Source: Solirubrobacteraceae bacterium (lineage in GTDB: Bacteria; Actinomycetota; Thermoleophilia; Solirubrobacterales; Solirubrobacteraceae). Taken from it: a stretch of 64,000 nt of DNA. Both the position numbers and the translations under genes were made by a program. The stretch is taken from assembly GCA_023230855.1 (NCBI GenBank), contig JALNWQ010000012.1:1-64000 (forward strand). Direction: 5' to 3'. Below are positions 7,832-16,320 of the stretch, piece after piece (position 1 is the first letter of the stretch; each line of letters begins with the position of its first letter). Under the pieces are notes generated by a model. The model was not told the DNA's origin and did not search any database. It was given only the letters and a program-made list of their open reading frames with translations.

Positions 7832-9108
7832 GCGTGTCGACCGCCTCGCGGGTCACGCGCCCGACCCGCCCGTGGCCCGCCCCGGCCCTGCCGGCGCTGC
7901 TGGTCGTCGCGGTGGCGGCGTCGTCGCTCACGGCGCCCGCCGTCGCCCGGTCCGCGGACGGGCCGTCGGTGAGCGCGCCGTCTGCGATCGTCGTCGAGCT
8001 CGCCACCGGCGACATCGTCTTCGAGCGCCGCGCGAACATCCTGCGTGGGATCGCGTCGACGACGAAGCTCATGACCGCGCTGCTGGCGCTCGAGGACGGG
8101 CGCCTGGACCGCCGACACCGGATCACCGCCTACCCGGGCGCGGCCGTCGAGTCGGTCGCGGGGTTGCGGGCCGGCGACCGGATGACGATGCGGGACCTCC
8201 TCGCCGGGCTCATGCTGCCGTCCGGCAATGACGCGGCCGTGGCGATCGCCCGGGCCGTCAGCGGCTCCACCGCCAAGTTCGTCACGGCGATGAACCGTCG
8301 GGCCAAGGAGCTCGGGCTGCGCACGCGCTATCGCAACCCGATCGGGCTCGACGCCGAGGGCCACCGGGGCACCGCCACCGACCTCGTCAAGCTCACCCTG
8401 CTCCTGCGCGAGTTCCCGGAGTTCCGCCGCATCGTCGACGAGCCGTCGATGCGGTTGACGTCGGCGAGCCCCCCGATCACCGTCGAGAACCGCAACACCC
8501 TCGTGCGGGACGTCCCGTGGGTCGACGGGGTCAAGACGGGGCACACCCGCAAGGCGGGGTACGCGCTCGTCGCGTCCGGCCGGCGGCGGGGCGTGTCGGT
8601 CGTGAGCGTCGTGCTCGGCGCGTCGTCCGAGGCGGCCCGCAACGCCGACTCCCTCGCCCTCATGCGGTTCGCCCTCGACCGGTACGTCCGCAAGGTCGCG
8701 GTGCGGCGCTCGGACGTCGTCGCGCGCCTGCCCCTGCGGTACCGCGACGACCGGGTGGTCGAGGTCGAGGCCGCCAGGACCGTGCGGCGCACCGCCCGCC
8801 GGGACGAGCGGTTGCGGACCCGCGTGGTCGGGCTCCCGGCGGACGTCGAGGGGCCGCTGCCGAAGGGCTCGCGGCTCGGGACCGTCGAGATCCTGCAGCG
8901 TGGGCGGGTGGTGGCCCGGGTCCCCGCGGTCACGACGCGGGCGGTCGCCGCGGCGACGGTCTGGGAGCGGGTCGACGATCGCCTGTCGGAGCGGGGCGTC
9001 CAGGTCCTCATCGGCCTCGTCCTGGCGCTCCTCGTGGCGCTCGTCACGCTGGTGCGACGCGGGCGTCGGTCGGGACCGACGCCCGCGCTCTCACGGTCCC
9101 GCGGGTAG
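7828..9108 (+). CDS. D-alanyl-D-alanine carboxypeptidase (PBP5/DacF family)
   Basis: 426 residues. Trims terminal D-Ala from peptidoglycan stem peptides outside the membrane. It has a signal peptide (about 1-41), then the penicillin-binding triad: STTK, SGN in MLPSGNDAA, and KTG in VDGVKTGHT. After the catalytic domain comes a beta-rich C-terminal domain, then a transmembrane helix (VLIGLVLALLVALVTLV) and a basic tail. The C-terminal TM anchor replaces the amphipathic helix of E. coli PBP5. A perfect hairpin lies inside the last codons (9058-9087). Confidence 0.93.
   Translation: MSVSTASRVTRPTRPWPAPALPALLVVAVAASSLTAPAVARSADGPSVSAPSAIVVELATGDIVFERRANILRGIASTTKLMTALLALEDGRLDRRHRITAYPGAAVESVAGLRAGDRMTMRDLLAGLMLPSGNDAAVAIARAVSGSTAKFVTAMNRRAKELGLRTRYRNPIGLDAEGHRGTATDLVKLTLLLREFPEFRRIVDEPSMRLTSASPPITVENRNTLVRDVPWVDGVKTGHTRKAGYALVASGRRRGVSVVSVVLGASSEAARNADSLALMRFALDRYVRKVAVRRSDVVARLPLRYRDDRVVEVEAARTVRRTARRDERLRTRVVGLPADVEGPLPKGSRLGTVEILQRGRVVARVPAVTTRAVAAATVWERVDDRLSERGVQVLIGLVLALLVALVTLVRRGRRSGPTPALSRSRG
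9058..9087 (+). terminator. 14-bp hairpin inside the 3' end of dacF
   Basis: Perfect inverted repeat, 9058-9071 with 9074-9087, separated by only two bases. It lies in the codons for the Arg-rich tail, ending 19 nt before the stop codon. All-GC-rich stem without a T-run, as usual for actinobacterial terminators; it is intragenic. Confidence 0.5.
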
Positions 9109-9150
9109 TGTGGCGTCGGTCGACGGTCCCCGGCGGACCGCGGGACCCGC

Positions 9151-10149
9151 ATGATCATCACCGTCACCCTGAACGCCGCGATCGACCGCTCGCTCGTCGT
9201 GCCGAACCTCCGGCTCGGGCACCGGCACCGCGCGGTCGAGCAGACCGCGCTCGCCGGCGGCAAGGGCGTGAACGTCGCCCGCACGCTGAAGACCCTGGGC
9301 CAGCCGGTGATCGCCACCGGGCTCGCGGGCGGCGCGACGGGCACGAGGATCGTCGAGCAGCTCACCCGCGAGTCGATCCTCAACGACTTCGTCCGGATCG
9401 ACGAGGAGTCGCGGACGAACACCGCGGTGTTCGACCCCACGAGCGGCGTCCAGACCGAGATCAACGAGCGCGGGCCGAAGGTCGACGCCCGCGAGCTCGA
9501 GCTCTTCACCGACAAGCTCCTCTACCTCGCCCGCGGGGCCGACGTCGTCGTGATGGCCGGATCGTTGCCCCGCAACGTGCCGGAGGACGTCTACGTCGAC
9601 CTCGTCAAGGAGCTGCACCGGGTCGGGGTCCGGGTGTACGTCGACACCGACGGCGAGCCGCTGCGCCGGATCGTGCGGGCCGCGCCCGACGCGATCACGC
9701 CGAACCAGCTCGAGGCCGAGGAGATCGTCGGCCACGAGTTCGCCGACGACGTGGACCGGGCCCGGGCGGTGACGGAGATCCTCGATCTCGGCGTCGGCGA
9801 GGCGATCATGACGCTGCAGGACGGGTGCGTCGCCGGGGTCCGGCACGACGCGGCGTCGGCCCAGGCCCCGATGGCGTCGGCGACCGCCGGGACGATCGAG
9901 CTGTTCCGGGCCCGGATCGAGCCGCGGGAGACCGTCGCCCGGATCGGATCCGGCGACGCGTTCCTCGCCGGGCTCGTCGCCGGCCGCTACGAGGGACGGT
10001 CCGTCGAGGAGTCGCTGCGGTTCGCGGTCGCGTGCGGCGCCGACGCGACCCAGCGACTCGGCGCGGGGCTCGTCGACGCCCGCCAGGTCGACCGCCTGGT
10101 GCACGAGGTGTCGATCGAGTCGATCGACCCCGCCGACCTCGACGAGTGA
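9151..10149 (+). CDS. PfkB-family hexose/1-phosphofructokinase-like kinase
   Basis: 332 residues. Starts MIITVTLNAAIDRS, typical of the 1-phosphofructokinase/tagatose-6-phosphate kinase branch. It has LAGGKGVNVARTLKTLG (substrate-binding Gly-Gly), ITPNQLEAEEI (PNxxE motif) and the catalytic loop RIGSGDAFLAGLVAG, where the base Asp is kept although the usual Ala of GAGD is Ser. It should phosphorylate a sugar phosphate with ATP; the substrate (fructose-1-P or tagatose-6-P path) cannot be fixed because no PTS or aldolase gene is adjacent. TAGTGT at 9106-9111 may be its -10. Confidence 0.85.
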   Translation: MIITVTLNAAIDRSLVVPNLRLGHRHRAVEQTALAGGKGVNVARTLKTLGQPVIATGLAGGATGTRIVEQLTRESILNDFVRIDEESRTNTAVFDPTSGVQTEINERGPKVDARELELFTDKLLYLARGADVVVMAGSLPRNVPEDVYVDLVKELHRVGVRVYVDTDGEPLRRIVRAAPDAITPNQLEAEEIVGHEFADDVDRARAVTEILDLGVGEAIMTLQDGCVAGVRHDAASAQAPMASATAGTIELFRARIEPRETVARIGSGDAFLAGLVAGRYEGRSVEESLRFAVACGADATQRLGAGLVDARQVDRLVHEVSIESIDPADLDE

Positions 10150-10215
10150 GGCCTCGCGGGCCGCGTCACGGCCGCCGGGCGACGCCGCGGCGGCCGCTGC
10201 GCGATCCTTCCGGGC

Positions 10216-11397
10216 ATGGAGATCGAGATCGGCCGGGGCAAGAAGGCCCGCCGCGCCTACGGCTTCGACGAGGTCACGATCGTCCCGTCGCGGCGGACCC
10301 GCAACCCCGACGAGGTCGACATCGCCTGGAAGCTCGGCCCGTACCGGTTCGAGCTGCCGCTCGTGAGCTCGGCGATCGACGCGGCGATCTCCCCGGACAC
10401 CGCCAAGGAGATCGGCCGGCAGGGCGGCCTGGCGATCCTCGACCTCGAGGGCCTGTGGACCCGTCACGAGGACGCCGGGGCGCAGCTCGCCGGGCTGGCG
10501 GCGCTGCCGCCCGCCGAGGCGTTCCAGCGGCTCCGCGAGCTCCACGCCGCGCCGGTCCGGGCCGAGCTCATCGTCGAGCGGATCCGCGAGATCAAGTCGG
10601 AGCCGGGGGTCGTCGTCGCGGGGTCGCTCACGCCGCAACGCGTCCGCCGTCACGTCGACGTGGCCCTCGACGCCGGACTGGACGTCCTGGCGATCCTCGG
10701 CACCGTCGTGAGCGCCGAGCACGTCGGCGAGGCCGGCGACGGCGACGTCCTCAACCTCAAGCAGTTCATCGCCGAGATGCCGATCCCGGTGCTCGTCGGA
10801 GGGTGCTCGAGCTACCACACCGGCCTGCACCTCATGCGGACCGGCGCGGCGGGCGTCGTCGTCGGCGTCGGGGCCGGCGGCGGATCGACCGTGCGCCGGG
10901 TCCTCGGCGTCGGGCTCCCGCAGGCGACGGCGGTGGCCGACGTCGCCGGGGCCCGCTCGACCCACATCCTCGAGACCGGGGAGTACGTGCAGGTCATCGC
11001 CGACGGCGGGATCCGCACCGGCGGCGACCTCGCCAAGGCGATCGCCTGCGGGGCCGACGCGGTGATGGTCGGCACGCCGTTGTCGCGGGCGACCGAGGCG
11101 CCCGGCGGCGGTTGGCACTGGCCCGCGTCCGCGGCCCACGCGTCGCTGCCCCGCGGGGAGCGGATCCACGTCGGCACCGTCGCCCCGCTCGAGCGGGTCC
11201 TCCACGGCCCCGCCGTCGACGCGAGCGGCACGACGAACCTCATCGGCGCGCTCAAGCGCTCGATGGCGACCTGCGGCTACGTCGACCTGGCCGAGTTCAA
11301 CCGGGCGGCGATCGCCGTCGCCCCCGCCGCGCGGCGCGAGGCCGCCGCGCTGGATCCCGACCCCCAGGCCGCCCCGGACGGGCGAGAGAGGCCCTGA
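10216..11397 (+). CDS. guaB3: GuaB3-type IMP dehydrogenase-related protein
   Basis: 393 residues, TIM barrel without CBS domains. Family features: an N-terminal EIGRGKKARRAYGFDEVTIVPSRRTR, GGLAILDLEGLWTRHED, the nucleotide-binding ADGGIRTGGDLAKAIACGADAVMVGT, and the C-terminal SMATCGY. It is the GuaB3 class found next to guaA in actinobacteria; some GuaB3 proteins act as GMP reductases rather than IMP dehydrogenases. The flexible active-site loop reads VGAGGGSTVRR and lacks the nucleophilic Cys of classical IMPDH/GMPR, so chemistry is uncertain. Five bases separate it from guaA. GATCCT lies 7 nt before the ATG. Confidence 0.9.
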   Translation: MEIEIGRGKKARRAYGFDEVTIVPSRRTRNPDEVDIAWKLGPYRFELPLVSSAIDAAISPDTAKEIGRQGGLAILDLEGLWTRHEDAGAQLAGLAALPPAEAFQRLRELHAAPVRAELIVERIREIKSEPGVVVAGSLTPQRVRRHVDVALDAGLDVLAILGTVVSAEHVGEAGDGDVLNLKQFIAEMPIPVLVGGCSSYHTGLHLMRTGAAGVVVGVGAGGGSTVRRVLGVGLPQATAVADVAGARSTHILETGEYVQVIADGGIRTGGDLAKAIACGADAVMVGTPLSRATEAPGGGWHWPASAAHASLPRGERIHVGTVAPLERVLHGPAVDASGTTNLIGALKRSMATCGYVDLAEFNRAAIAVAPAARREAAALDPDPQAAPDGRERP

Positions 11398-11402
11398 CCC
11401 GC

Positions 11403-13064
11403 ATGTCCGACGCGACGCCCCCGCCCGTGCTGCCCGACCGCCTCGACGTCGACGAGGTCGTCGTCCTCGACTTCGGCGGCCAGTACAGCCAGCTCATCGC
11501 CCGCCGCGTGCGCGAGTGCGGCGTCTTCAGCGAGCTCCTGCCCCACCACGTCGGGGCCGCCGAGGTCCGCCGTCGCGCCCCGCGAGGCGTCATCCTGTCC
11601 GGCGGGCCGGCGTCGGTGTACGCCGACGGCGCCCCGGCGCTCGAGCGGGAGCTGCTCGAGCTCGGGGTTCCGGTGCTGGGCATCTGCTACGGCATGCAGC
11701 TCCTGGCGCACGAGCTCGGTGCGCGGGTCGAGGCGGCCGACGTCGGCGAGTACGGTCGGTCGGAGCTCACCGTCGTCGAGCACGGGCGCCTGCTGGCGGG
11801 GCAGCCCGAGACCCAGCCGGTGTGGATGAGCCACCGCGACACGGTCTACACCGCCCCTCCGGGGGCCGTCGCCCTCGCGAGCTCGACCGCGTCGCCGGTG
11901 GCGGCGTTCGAGGACGTCGAGCGCGGGATCTACGGGATCCAGTACCACCCGGAGGTCGTCCACACGCCCTACGGCCAGCAGACCCTCATGACGTTCCTGC
12001 GCGACGTCTGCGGTTGCGCGATGGACTGGTCGGCGGCGAACATCGCGGAGGAGCAGATCCGGCTCATCCGTGAGCAGGTCGGCGACGGCCGCATCGTGTG
12101 CGGGCTCTCCGGCGGGGTCGACAGCTCGGTCGCCGCCCTGCTGGTCCACCGGGCGGTCGGCGACCAGCTGACCTGCGTCTACGTCGACCACGGGATGATG
12201 CGCAAGGACGAGAGCGAGCAGGTCCGCCGGACCTTCTCGGAGCACTTCCACGTGCCGCTCGTCGTCGTCGACGCGCGAGAGCGGTTCCTCTCCCGGCTGG
12301 CCGGGGTCACCGAGCCGGAGGCCAAGCGCAAGATCATCGGCGGCGAGTTCATCCGCGTCTTCGAGGAGGAGGCGGCGCGGCTCGTCGCCGGGGGCGCCGA
12401 TCCGGGGTCCGGTCCCGAGGGCACGACGGTCGAGGTGGCGGGCGACGTGCCGGCCGGGCCGGCCGATCCCGGGGCCCGGTTCCTCGTCCAGGGCACGCTG
12501 TACTCCGACGTCATCGAGTCGGGTGGCGGGAACGGCGCCGCCACGATCAAGAGCCACCACAACGTCGGCGGGCTGCCCGACGACCTGACCTTCGAGCTCG
12601 TCGAGCCGTTGCGGGCGCTGTTCAAGGACGAGGTCCGGGCGGTCGGCACGGAGATCGGGCTACCGGAGCGGATGGTGTGGCGCCAGCCGTTCCCGGGGCC
12701 CGGCCTCGGCATCCGCATCGTCGGCGGCGAGATCACCGAGGCGAAGCTCGCGCTGCTGCGCGAGTGCGACGCGATCCTCCAGGAGGAGATCCGCGCGGCG
12801 GGCCTCTACCGCGAGCTGTGGCAGAGCTTCTGCGTCCTGCCCGACGTGCGGACCGTCGGCGTGCAGGGGGACGAGCGGACCTACGGCCACGTCGTGGCGA
12901 TCCGCGCGGTGACCTCGGACGACGCGATGACCGCCGACTGGGCGCGCCTGCCGTACGACCTGCTCGACCGGATCGCCGGCCGCATGGTGGGCGAGGTCCG
13001 CGAGATCAACCGCGTGGTGCTCGACATCACGAGCAAGCCGCCCGGCACGATCGAGTGGGAGTGA
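11403..13064 (+). CDS. guaA: GMP synthase (glutamine-hydrolysing)
   Basis: 553 residues. Converts XMP to GMP using glutamine and ATP. The class I glutaminase domain covers about residues 1-205, with Cys95 in GICYGMQ and the His/Glu pair in QYHPEV. The ATP-pyrophosphatase P-loop SGGVDSS is at about 236-242. The C-terminal dimerisation domain ends KPPGTIEWE, as in the family. A roughly 30-residue Gly/Pro-rich insertion (about residues 327-357, starting GGADPGSGPEG) sits in the ATPPase domain before the conserved QGTLYSDVIES and makes the protein longer than the usual 510-530. Start ATG 11403 directly follows guaB3. Confidence 0.97.
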   Translation: MSDATPPPVLPDRLDVDEVVVLDFGGQYSQLIARRVRECGVFSELLPHHVGAAEVRRRAPRGVILSGGPASVYADGAPALERELLELGVPVLGICYGMQLLAHELGARVEAADVGEYGRSELTVVEHGRLLAGQPETQPVWMSHRDTVYTAPPGAVALASSTASPVAAFEDVERGIYGIQYHPEVVHTPYGQQTLMTFLRDVCGCAMDWSAANIAEEQIRLIREQVGDGRIVCGLSGGVDSSVAALLVHRAVGDQLTCVYVDHGMMRKDESEQVRRTFSEHFHVPLVVVDARERFLSRLAGVTEPEAKRKIIGGEFIRVFEEEAARLVAGGADPGSGPEGTTVEVAGDVPAGPADPGARFLVQGTLYSDVIESGGGNGAATIKSHHNVGGLPDDLTFELVEPLRALFKDEVRAVGTEIGLPERMVWRQPFPGPGLGIRIVGGEITEAKLALLRECDAILQEEIRAAGLYRELWQSFCVLPDVRTVGVQGDERTYGHVVAIRAVTSDDAMTADWARLPYDLLDRIAGRMVGEVREINRVVLDITSKPPGTIEWE

Positions 13065-13086
13065 GCGCGCTCCCGGTCGACCGGCG

Positions 13087-13599
13087 GTGAGCGGCGGGGT
13101 CGCCGGGCCGGCGCGGGGCCCGCGCGCGGCGGCGTACCTCGTGGGCGGCGTCGCGGCGCTCGCCGCCGTCGCCGCGGACCGCCTGCCGCTCGACCGCGTG
13201 CCGCTCGCGATCGGGGCCTGCCTCCTCGTGACGGCCGCGCTCTGCGGCCGTGACGACGGCCCGTGGGGCGCGGCCCTCGTGGTCGGGGCGGCGGGGCTCG
13301 GCGCGCTCGCCGCCGGCGAGGGCTGGGGCGGCGTCGACGTGGCCGCGCCGACCGGGGCGGCCGTGGGCGGTGCGGTCGGGCTCGTCCTGACGCCCCTCGC
13401 CGACAGGGTCGTCGCGATCGGGCTCGGCGGGACCGTCTCGGCGACCGTCGCCGTCAGCGCGGTGATCGCGGTCCGGGACGCGCTGCCCGCGCTGGGCCGT
13501 CCGGGCGCCTGGGGGGCCTGGATCGTGCTCCTGGGGGCCGTCAACCTGCTGCTGTGGGCCCGTGACCGCGAGGTCGATCTCGGTGGTGGTCGCCGTTGA
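13087..13599 (+). CDS. Hypothetical integral membrane protein (170 aa)
   Basis: Ala/Gly/Val-rich protein with four or five predicted membrane helices (for example AAYLVGGVAALAAVAADRL, LAIGACLLVTAALCG, GAALVVGAAGLGALAAG, AWIVLLGAVNLLLWA). The GTG start is 22 nt behind guaA, so it may be co-transcribed. No motif or family recognised. Composition is membrane-like rather than the Arg-rich pattern of shadow frames. Confidence 0.7.
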   Translation: MSGGVAGPARGPRAAAYLVGGVAALAAVAADRLPLDRVPLAIGACLLVTAALCGRDDGPWGAALVVGAAGLGALAAGEGWGGVDVAAPTGAAVGGAVGLVLTPLADRVVAIGLGGTVSATVAVSAVIAVRDALPALGRPGAWGAWIVLLGAVNLLLWARDREVDLGGGRR

Positions 13600-13666
13600 C
13601 CGGCTCCGGCCGACGGTCGACGTCCGCGACCGGGGAGGCGGCCGTCCTTCCGGCGCGACGGTGCGC

Positions 13667-13672
13667 TATCGT
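13667..13672 (+). promoter_or_regulatory. Putative -10 of the rplM-rpsI transcript
   Basis: TATCGT, giving a start site near 13679 and a 5' UTR of about 43 nt before rplM. A GAGAG element sits just ahead of the GTG. Confidence 0.4.
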
Positions 13673-13722
13673 GGTCCGCCGCTGCGCGCTGATCCCTGCT
13701 CGCACAGAGTTCTTGAGAGCCC

Positions 13723-14160
13723 GTGTCTAAGACCTACGTCGCCAACTCCGAGACCCGCGAACGCTCCTGGTACGTGGTCGACGCCACGGGCCAGACCCTC
13801 GGTCGTCTCTCCACCCAGATCTCCGAGGTCCTGCGCGGCAAGCGCAAGCCGGAGTACACGCCGCACGTCGACACGGGCGACTTCGTGATCGTCGTGAACG
13901 CGGAGAAGATCCACGTGACCGGCAACAAGCGCGCCGCCAAGCTCTACCACCGCCACTCGGGGTACCCCGGCGGCCTCTACACGCGGACCTTCGAGGAGCA
14001 GCTCGCGAAGCAGCCCGAGGAGATCATCCGCAAGGCCGTCAAGGGCATGCTGCCCAAGAACCGGCTGGCCCGCAAGCAGCTGACCAAGCTCAAGGTCTAC
14101 GCCGGACCGGAGCACCCGCACGTGGCCCAGAAGCCGCTGTCCCTGGAGATCGACGCCTGA
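13723..14160 (+). CDS. rplM: 50S ribosomal protein L13
   Basis: 145 residues, complete. Early-assembly protein of the large subunit. Contains SWYVVDATGQTLGRLSTQISEVLRGK, the HVDTGDFVIVVNAEKI core and the L13 signature near GMLPKNRLARKQLTKLKVYAGPEHPH. GTG start. Its TGA overlaps the rpsI ATG by one base, the usual L13-S9 coupling. Confidence 0.98.
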   Translation: MSKTYVANSETRERSWYVVDATGQTLGRLSTQISEVLRGKRKPEYTPHVDTGDFVIVVNAEKIHVTGNKRAAKLYHRHSGYPGGLYTRTFEEQLAKQPEEIIRKAVKGMLPKNRLARKQLTKLKVYAGPEHPHVAQKPLSLEIDA

Positions 14161-14948
14161 TGGCTGACGAGGCCCCCACCCCCGACGAGACCCCCGAGGC
14201 CGCCGAGGCCCCGGCGACCCCCGCCGAGCAGCCCGAGGCCGCCGCGGCCGACGCCGTGACCGCGGAGCCGACCGAGGCCGAGGGCGCCGCCGCCCCCGAG
14301 GCCGACGTGGCGCCGGAGGCCCCCGAGGCCGACGACGAGGGTGACGACGACGCCGACGAGGCGCCGCGCGTGAAGCCCGCGATCCCCGGGGCCGACCTCG
14401 AGGTCGACATCGTCCTGGACTCGGGTCAGCAGGCCGGGCAGCAGTCCGACGAGTTCGGCTACTACTACGAGGGTGACGGCGAGCAGCCCGCCGACGGCGA
14501 CGCCGACGCGGAGGACGCGGCGGACGCGCCCATCGCCGAGGTCACGATCGACCTGTCGGCGGGGGCCCGCTACACGGCCACCGGCAAGCGCAAGTCCGCG
14601 GTCGCCCGCGTGATCCTCACCCCCGGAACCGGGCAGTACACCATCGGGGGCAAGGACCTCGAGACGTACTTCCCGCGCGACGCGCTCCAGCGGACGATCC
14701 GTCAGGCCCTCGAGGTCGTCGGCTACCACGAGCAGCTCGACGTCATCGCCCGCATCCACGGCGGCGGCATCAGCTCGCAGGCCGGCGCCCTGCGCCACGG
14801 CATCTCGCGCGCGCTCATCGTCGCCCAGCCCAGCCTCCGTGGCGAGCTGAAGAAGCGTGGGTTCCTGACGCGTGACGCGCGCGTCAAGGAGCGCAAGAAG
14901 GCCGGCCTCAAGAAGGCCCGTAAGCGTCCGCAGTTCAGCAAGCGCTAG
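14160..14948 (+). CDS. rpsI: 30S ribosomal protein S9 with 135-residue acidic N-terminal extension
   Basis: 262 residues, about twice the usual size. The S9 core is residues about 136-262: YTATGKRKSAVARVIL, the signature GGGISSQAGALRHGISRAL, and the basic tail ending FSKR that reaches the ribosomal P site. Residues 1-135 are disordered and strongly acidic (Ala, Glu, Asp, Pro, Thr) with an interior Tyr-rich patch FGYYYEGDGEQ. Shorter extensions are known in other actinobacterial S9 proteins. ATG 14160 overlaps the rplM stop, and no plausible start lies close to the core. Confidence 0.96.
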   Translation: MADEAPTPDETPEAAEAPATPAEQPEAAAADAVTAEPTEAEGAAAPEADVAPEAPEADDEGDDDADEAPRVKPAIPGADLEVDIVLDSGQQAGQQSDEFGYYYEGDGEQPADGDADAEDAADAPIAEVTIDLSAGARYTATGKRKSAVARVILTPGTGQYTIGGKDLETYFPRDALQRTIRQALEVVGYHEQLDVIARIHGGGISSQAGALRHGISRALIVAQPSLRGELKKRGFLTRDARVKERKKAGLKKARKRPQFSKR

Positions 14949-14968
14949 GTCCTTCGCGCACCGTCACG

Positions 14969-16309
14969 ATGGGACGGCTCTTCGGTACCGACGGGGTCCG
15001 TGGCCCCGCCGGAACGGTCCTCACGGCCGAGCTCGCGTTGCGACTCGGCCGTGCGGCCGTTCTGGGCGCCGCGGACCCGACGGACGGCGGGCCCGCCGCG
15101 CCGCCGCGGGTGCTCGTCGTCCGCGACACCCGCGCGTCGGGGCCGATGCTCGAGGCGGCGTTCGCCGCCGGGGCCGCCGCGGTCGGGGCCGACGTCCGCC
15201 TGGCGGGCGTGCTGCCGACCCCGGCCGCCGCGCTCCTCGTCCGGGAGCTCGGGTTCACGATCGCCGCGGTCGTGTCCGCGTCGCACAACCCGTTCGCCGA
15301 CAACGGGATCAAGCTCTTCGGGCCGGACGGTCGCAAGCTCCCCGACGACGCGGAGGCCCGCGTCGCGACGCTCGCGGCCGAGCCGATCGGCGACGGGGCG
15401 TGGGGGACGTCCATCGGTGCGATCGGACCGCTGCTCGGGGCTCGGGAGGACTACCTCCGGGCGCTCGACGTCCGGTTCGCCGACCTCGACCTGACGGGCC
15501 GTCGGATCGCGTTGGACTGCGCGCACGGCGCGACCGCCGGCGTCGCCCCGGACGCGTTCCGCCGCCGTGGCGCCGACGTCGTCGTCATCGGGGACCGGCC
15601 GGACGGTCGCAACATCAACGACGGGGTCGGCTCGACGCACCCGGGCGCGCTGTCCCGGACGGTCGTCGAGCACGGGTGCGACGTCGGGTTCGCGTTCGAC
15701 GGGGACGGGGATCGGCTGCTCGCCGTCGACCACGCCGGTCGCGCGTACGACGGCGACGAGCTGCTGGCGATCATGGCGCTGCACCTCCGGGCCACCGGGC
15801 GGCTCGCGGGCGGGGTCGCGGTGACGGTGATGTCGAACCACGGGTTCGGGCTCGCGATGGCCGCGGCCGGGATCCCCACGGCCACCACCCCGGTCGGCGA
15901 CCGCCATGTCGTCGCGGCGCTCGCGGAGCGCGGGTGGAGCCTGGGCGGCGAGCAGTCGGGGCACATCATCGAGACCGGGTTCGTCCCGTCCGGTGACGGG
16001 ATCGCGTCGGCCCTGCTCACGCTCGAGGCGATCGGCGACGATCGGCTGGCGGACCGACGGGCCATGGAGTCCCTGCCCCAGGTGCTCGTCAACGTCGCGG
16101 TGACCGATCGCGACGCCGCGATGGAGGACGGGGGCCTGGCCGCCGCGATCGACCGCGAGGCGCGCGGTCTGGAGGGGCGCGGTCGCGTGCTCGTGCGGGC
16201 GTCCGGGACCGAGCAGCTCGTGCGGGTGATGGCCGAGGCGCCGACCGTCGACGAGGCGCAGGCGGTCTGCGACCGGCTCGTCGCCGACGTGCCCGGACGC
16301 GCCGGGTAG
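14969..16309 (+). CDS. glmM: Phosphoglucosamine mutase
   Basis: 446 residues. Interconverts glucosamine-6-phosphate and glucosamine-1-phosphate for UDP-GlcNAc and peptidoglycan synthesis. It starts MGRLFGTDGVRG. The phosphoserine loop is VSASHNPFADNGIK, the metal loop is FAFDGDGDRLLAVD, the sugar-binding loop is GEQSGHII, and the phosphate-binding loop is VRASGTEQLVRV. Full length. It follows rpsI by 20 nt, a conserved L13-S9-GlmM order. The TAG stop is part of the putative -10 hexamer of acpS. Confidence 0.98.
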   Translation: MGRLFGTDGVRGPAGTVLTAELALRLGRAAVLGAADPTDGGPAAPPRVLVVRDTRASGPMLEAAFAAGAAAVGADVRLAGVLPTPAAALLVRELGFTIAAVVSASHNPFADNGIKLFGPDGRKLPDDAEARVATLAAEPIGDGAWGTSIGAIGPLLGAREDYLRALDVRFADLDLTGRRIALDCAHGATAGVAPDAFRRRGADVVVIGDRPDGRNINDGVGSTHPGALSRTVVEHGCDVGFAFDGDGDRLLAVDHAGRAYDGDELLAIMALHLRATGRLAGGVAVTVMSNHGFGLAMAAAGIPTATTPVGDRHVVAALAERGWSLGGEQSGHIIETGFVPSGDGIASALLTLEAIGDDRLADRRAMESLPQVLVNVAVTDRDAAMEDGGLAAAIDREARGLEGRGRVLVRASGTEQLVRVMAEAPTVDEAQAVCDRLVADVPGRAG

Positions 16310-16312
16310 CAT
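16307..16312 (+). promoter_or_regulatory. Putative leaderless -10 of acpS, overlapping the glmM stop codon
   Basis: TAGCAT, whose first three bases are the glmM stop codon, followed by 8 nt and the acpS ATG. Confidence 0.4.
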
Positions 16313-16320
16313 GCGCCCCG

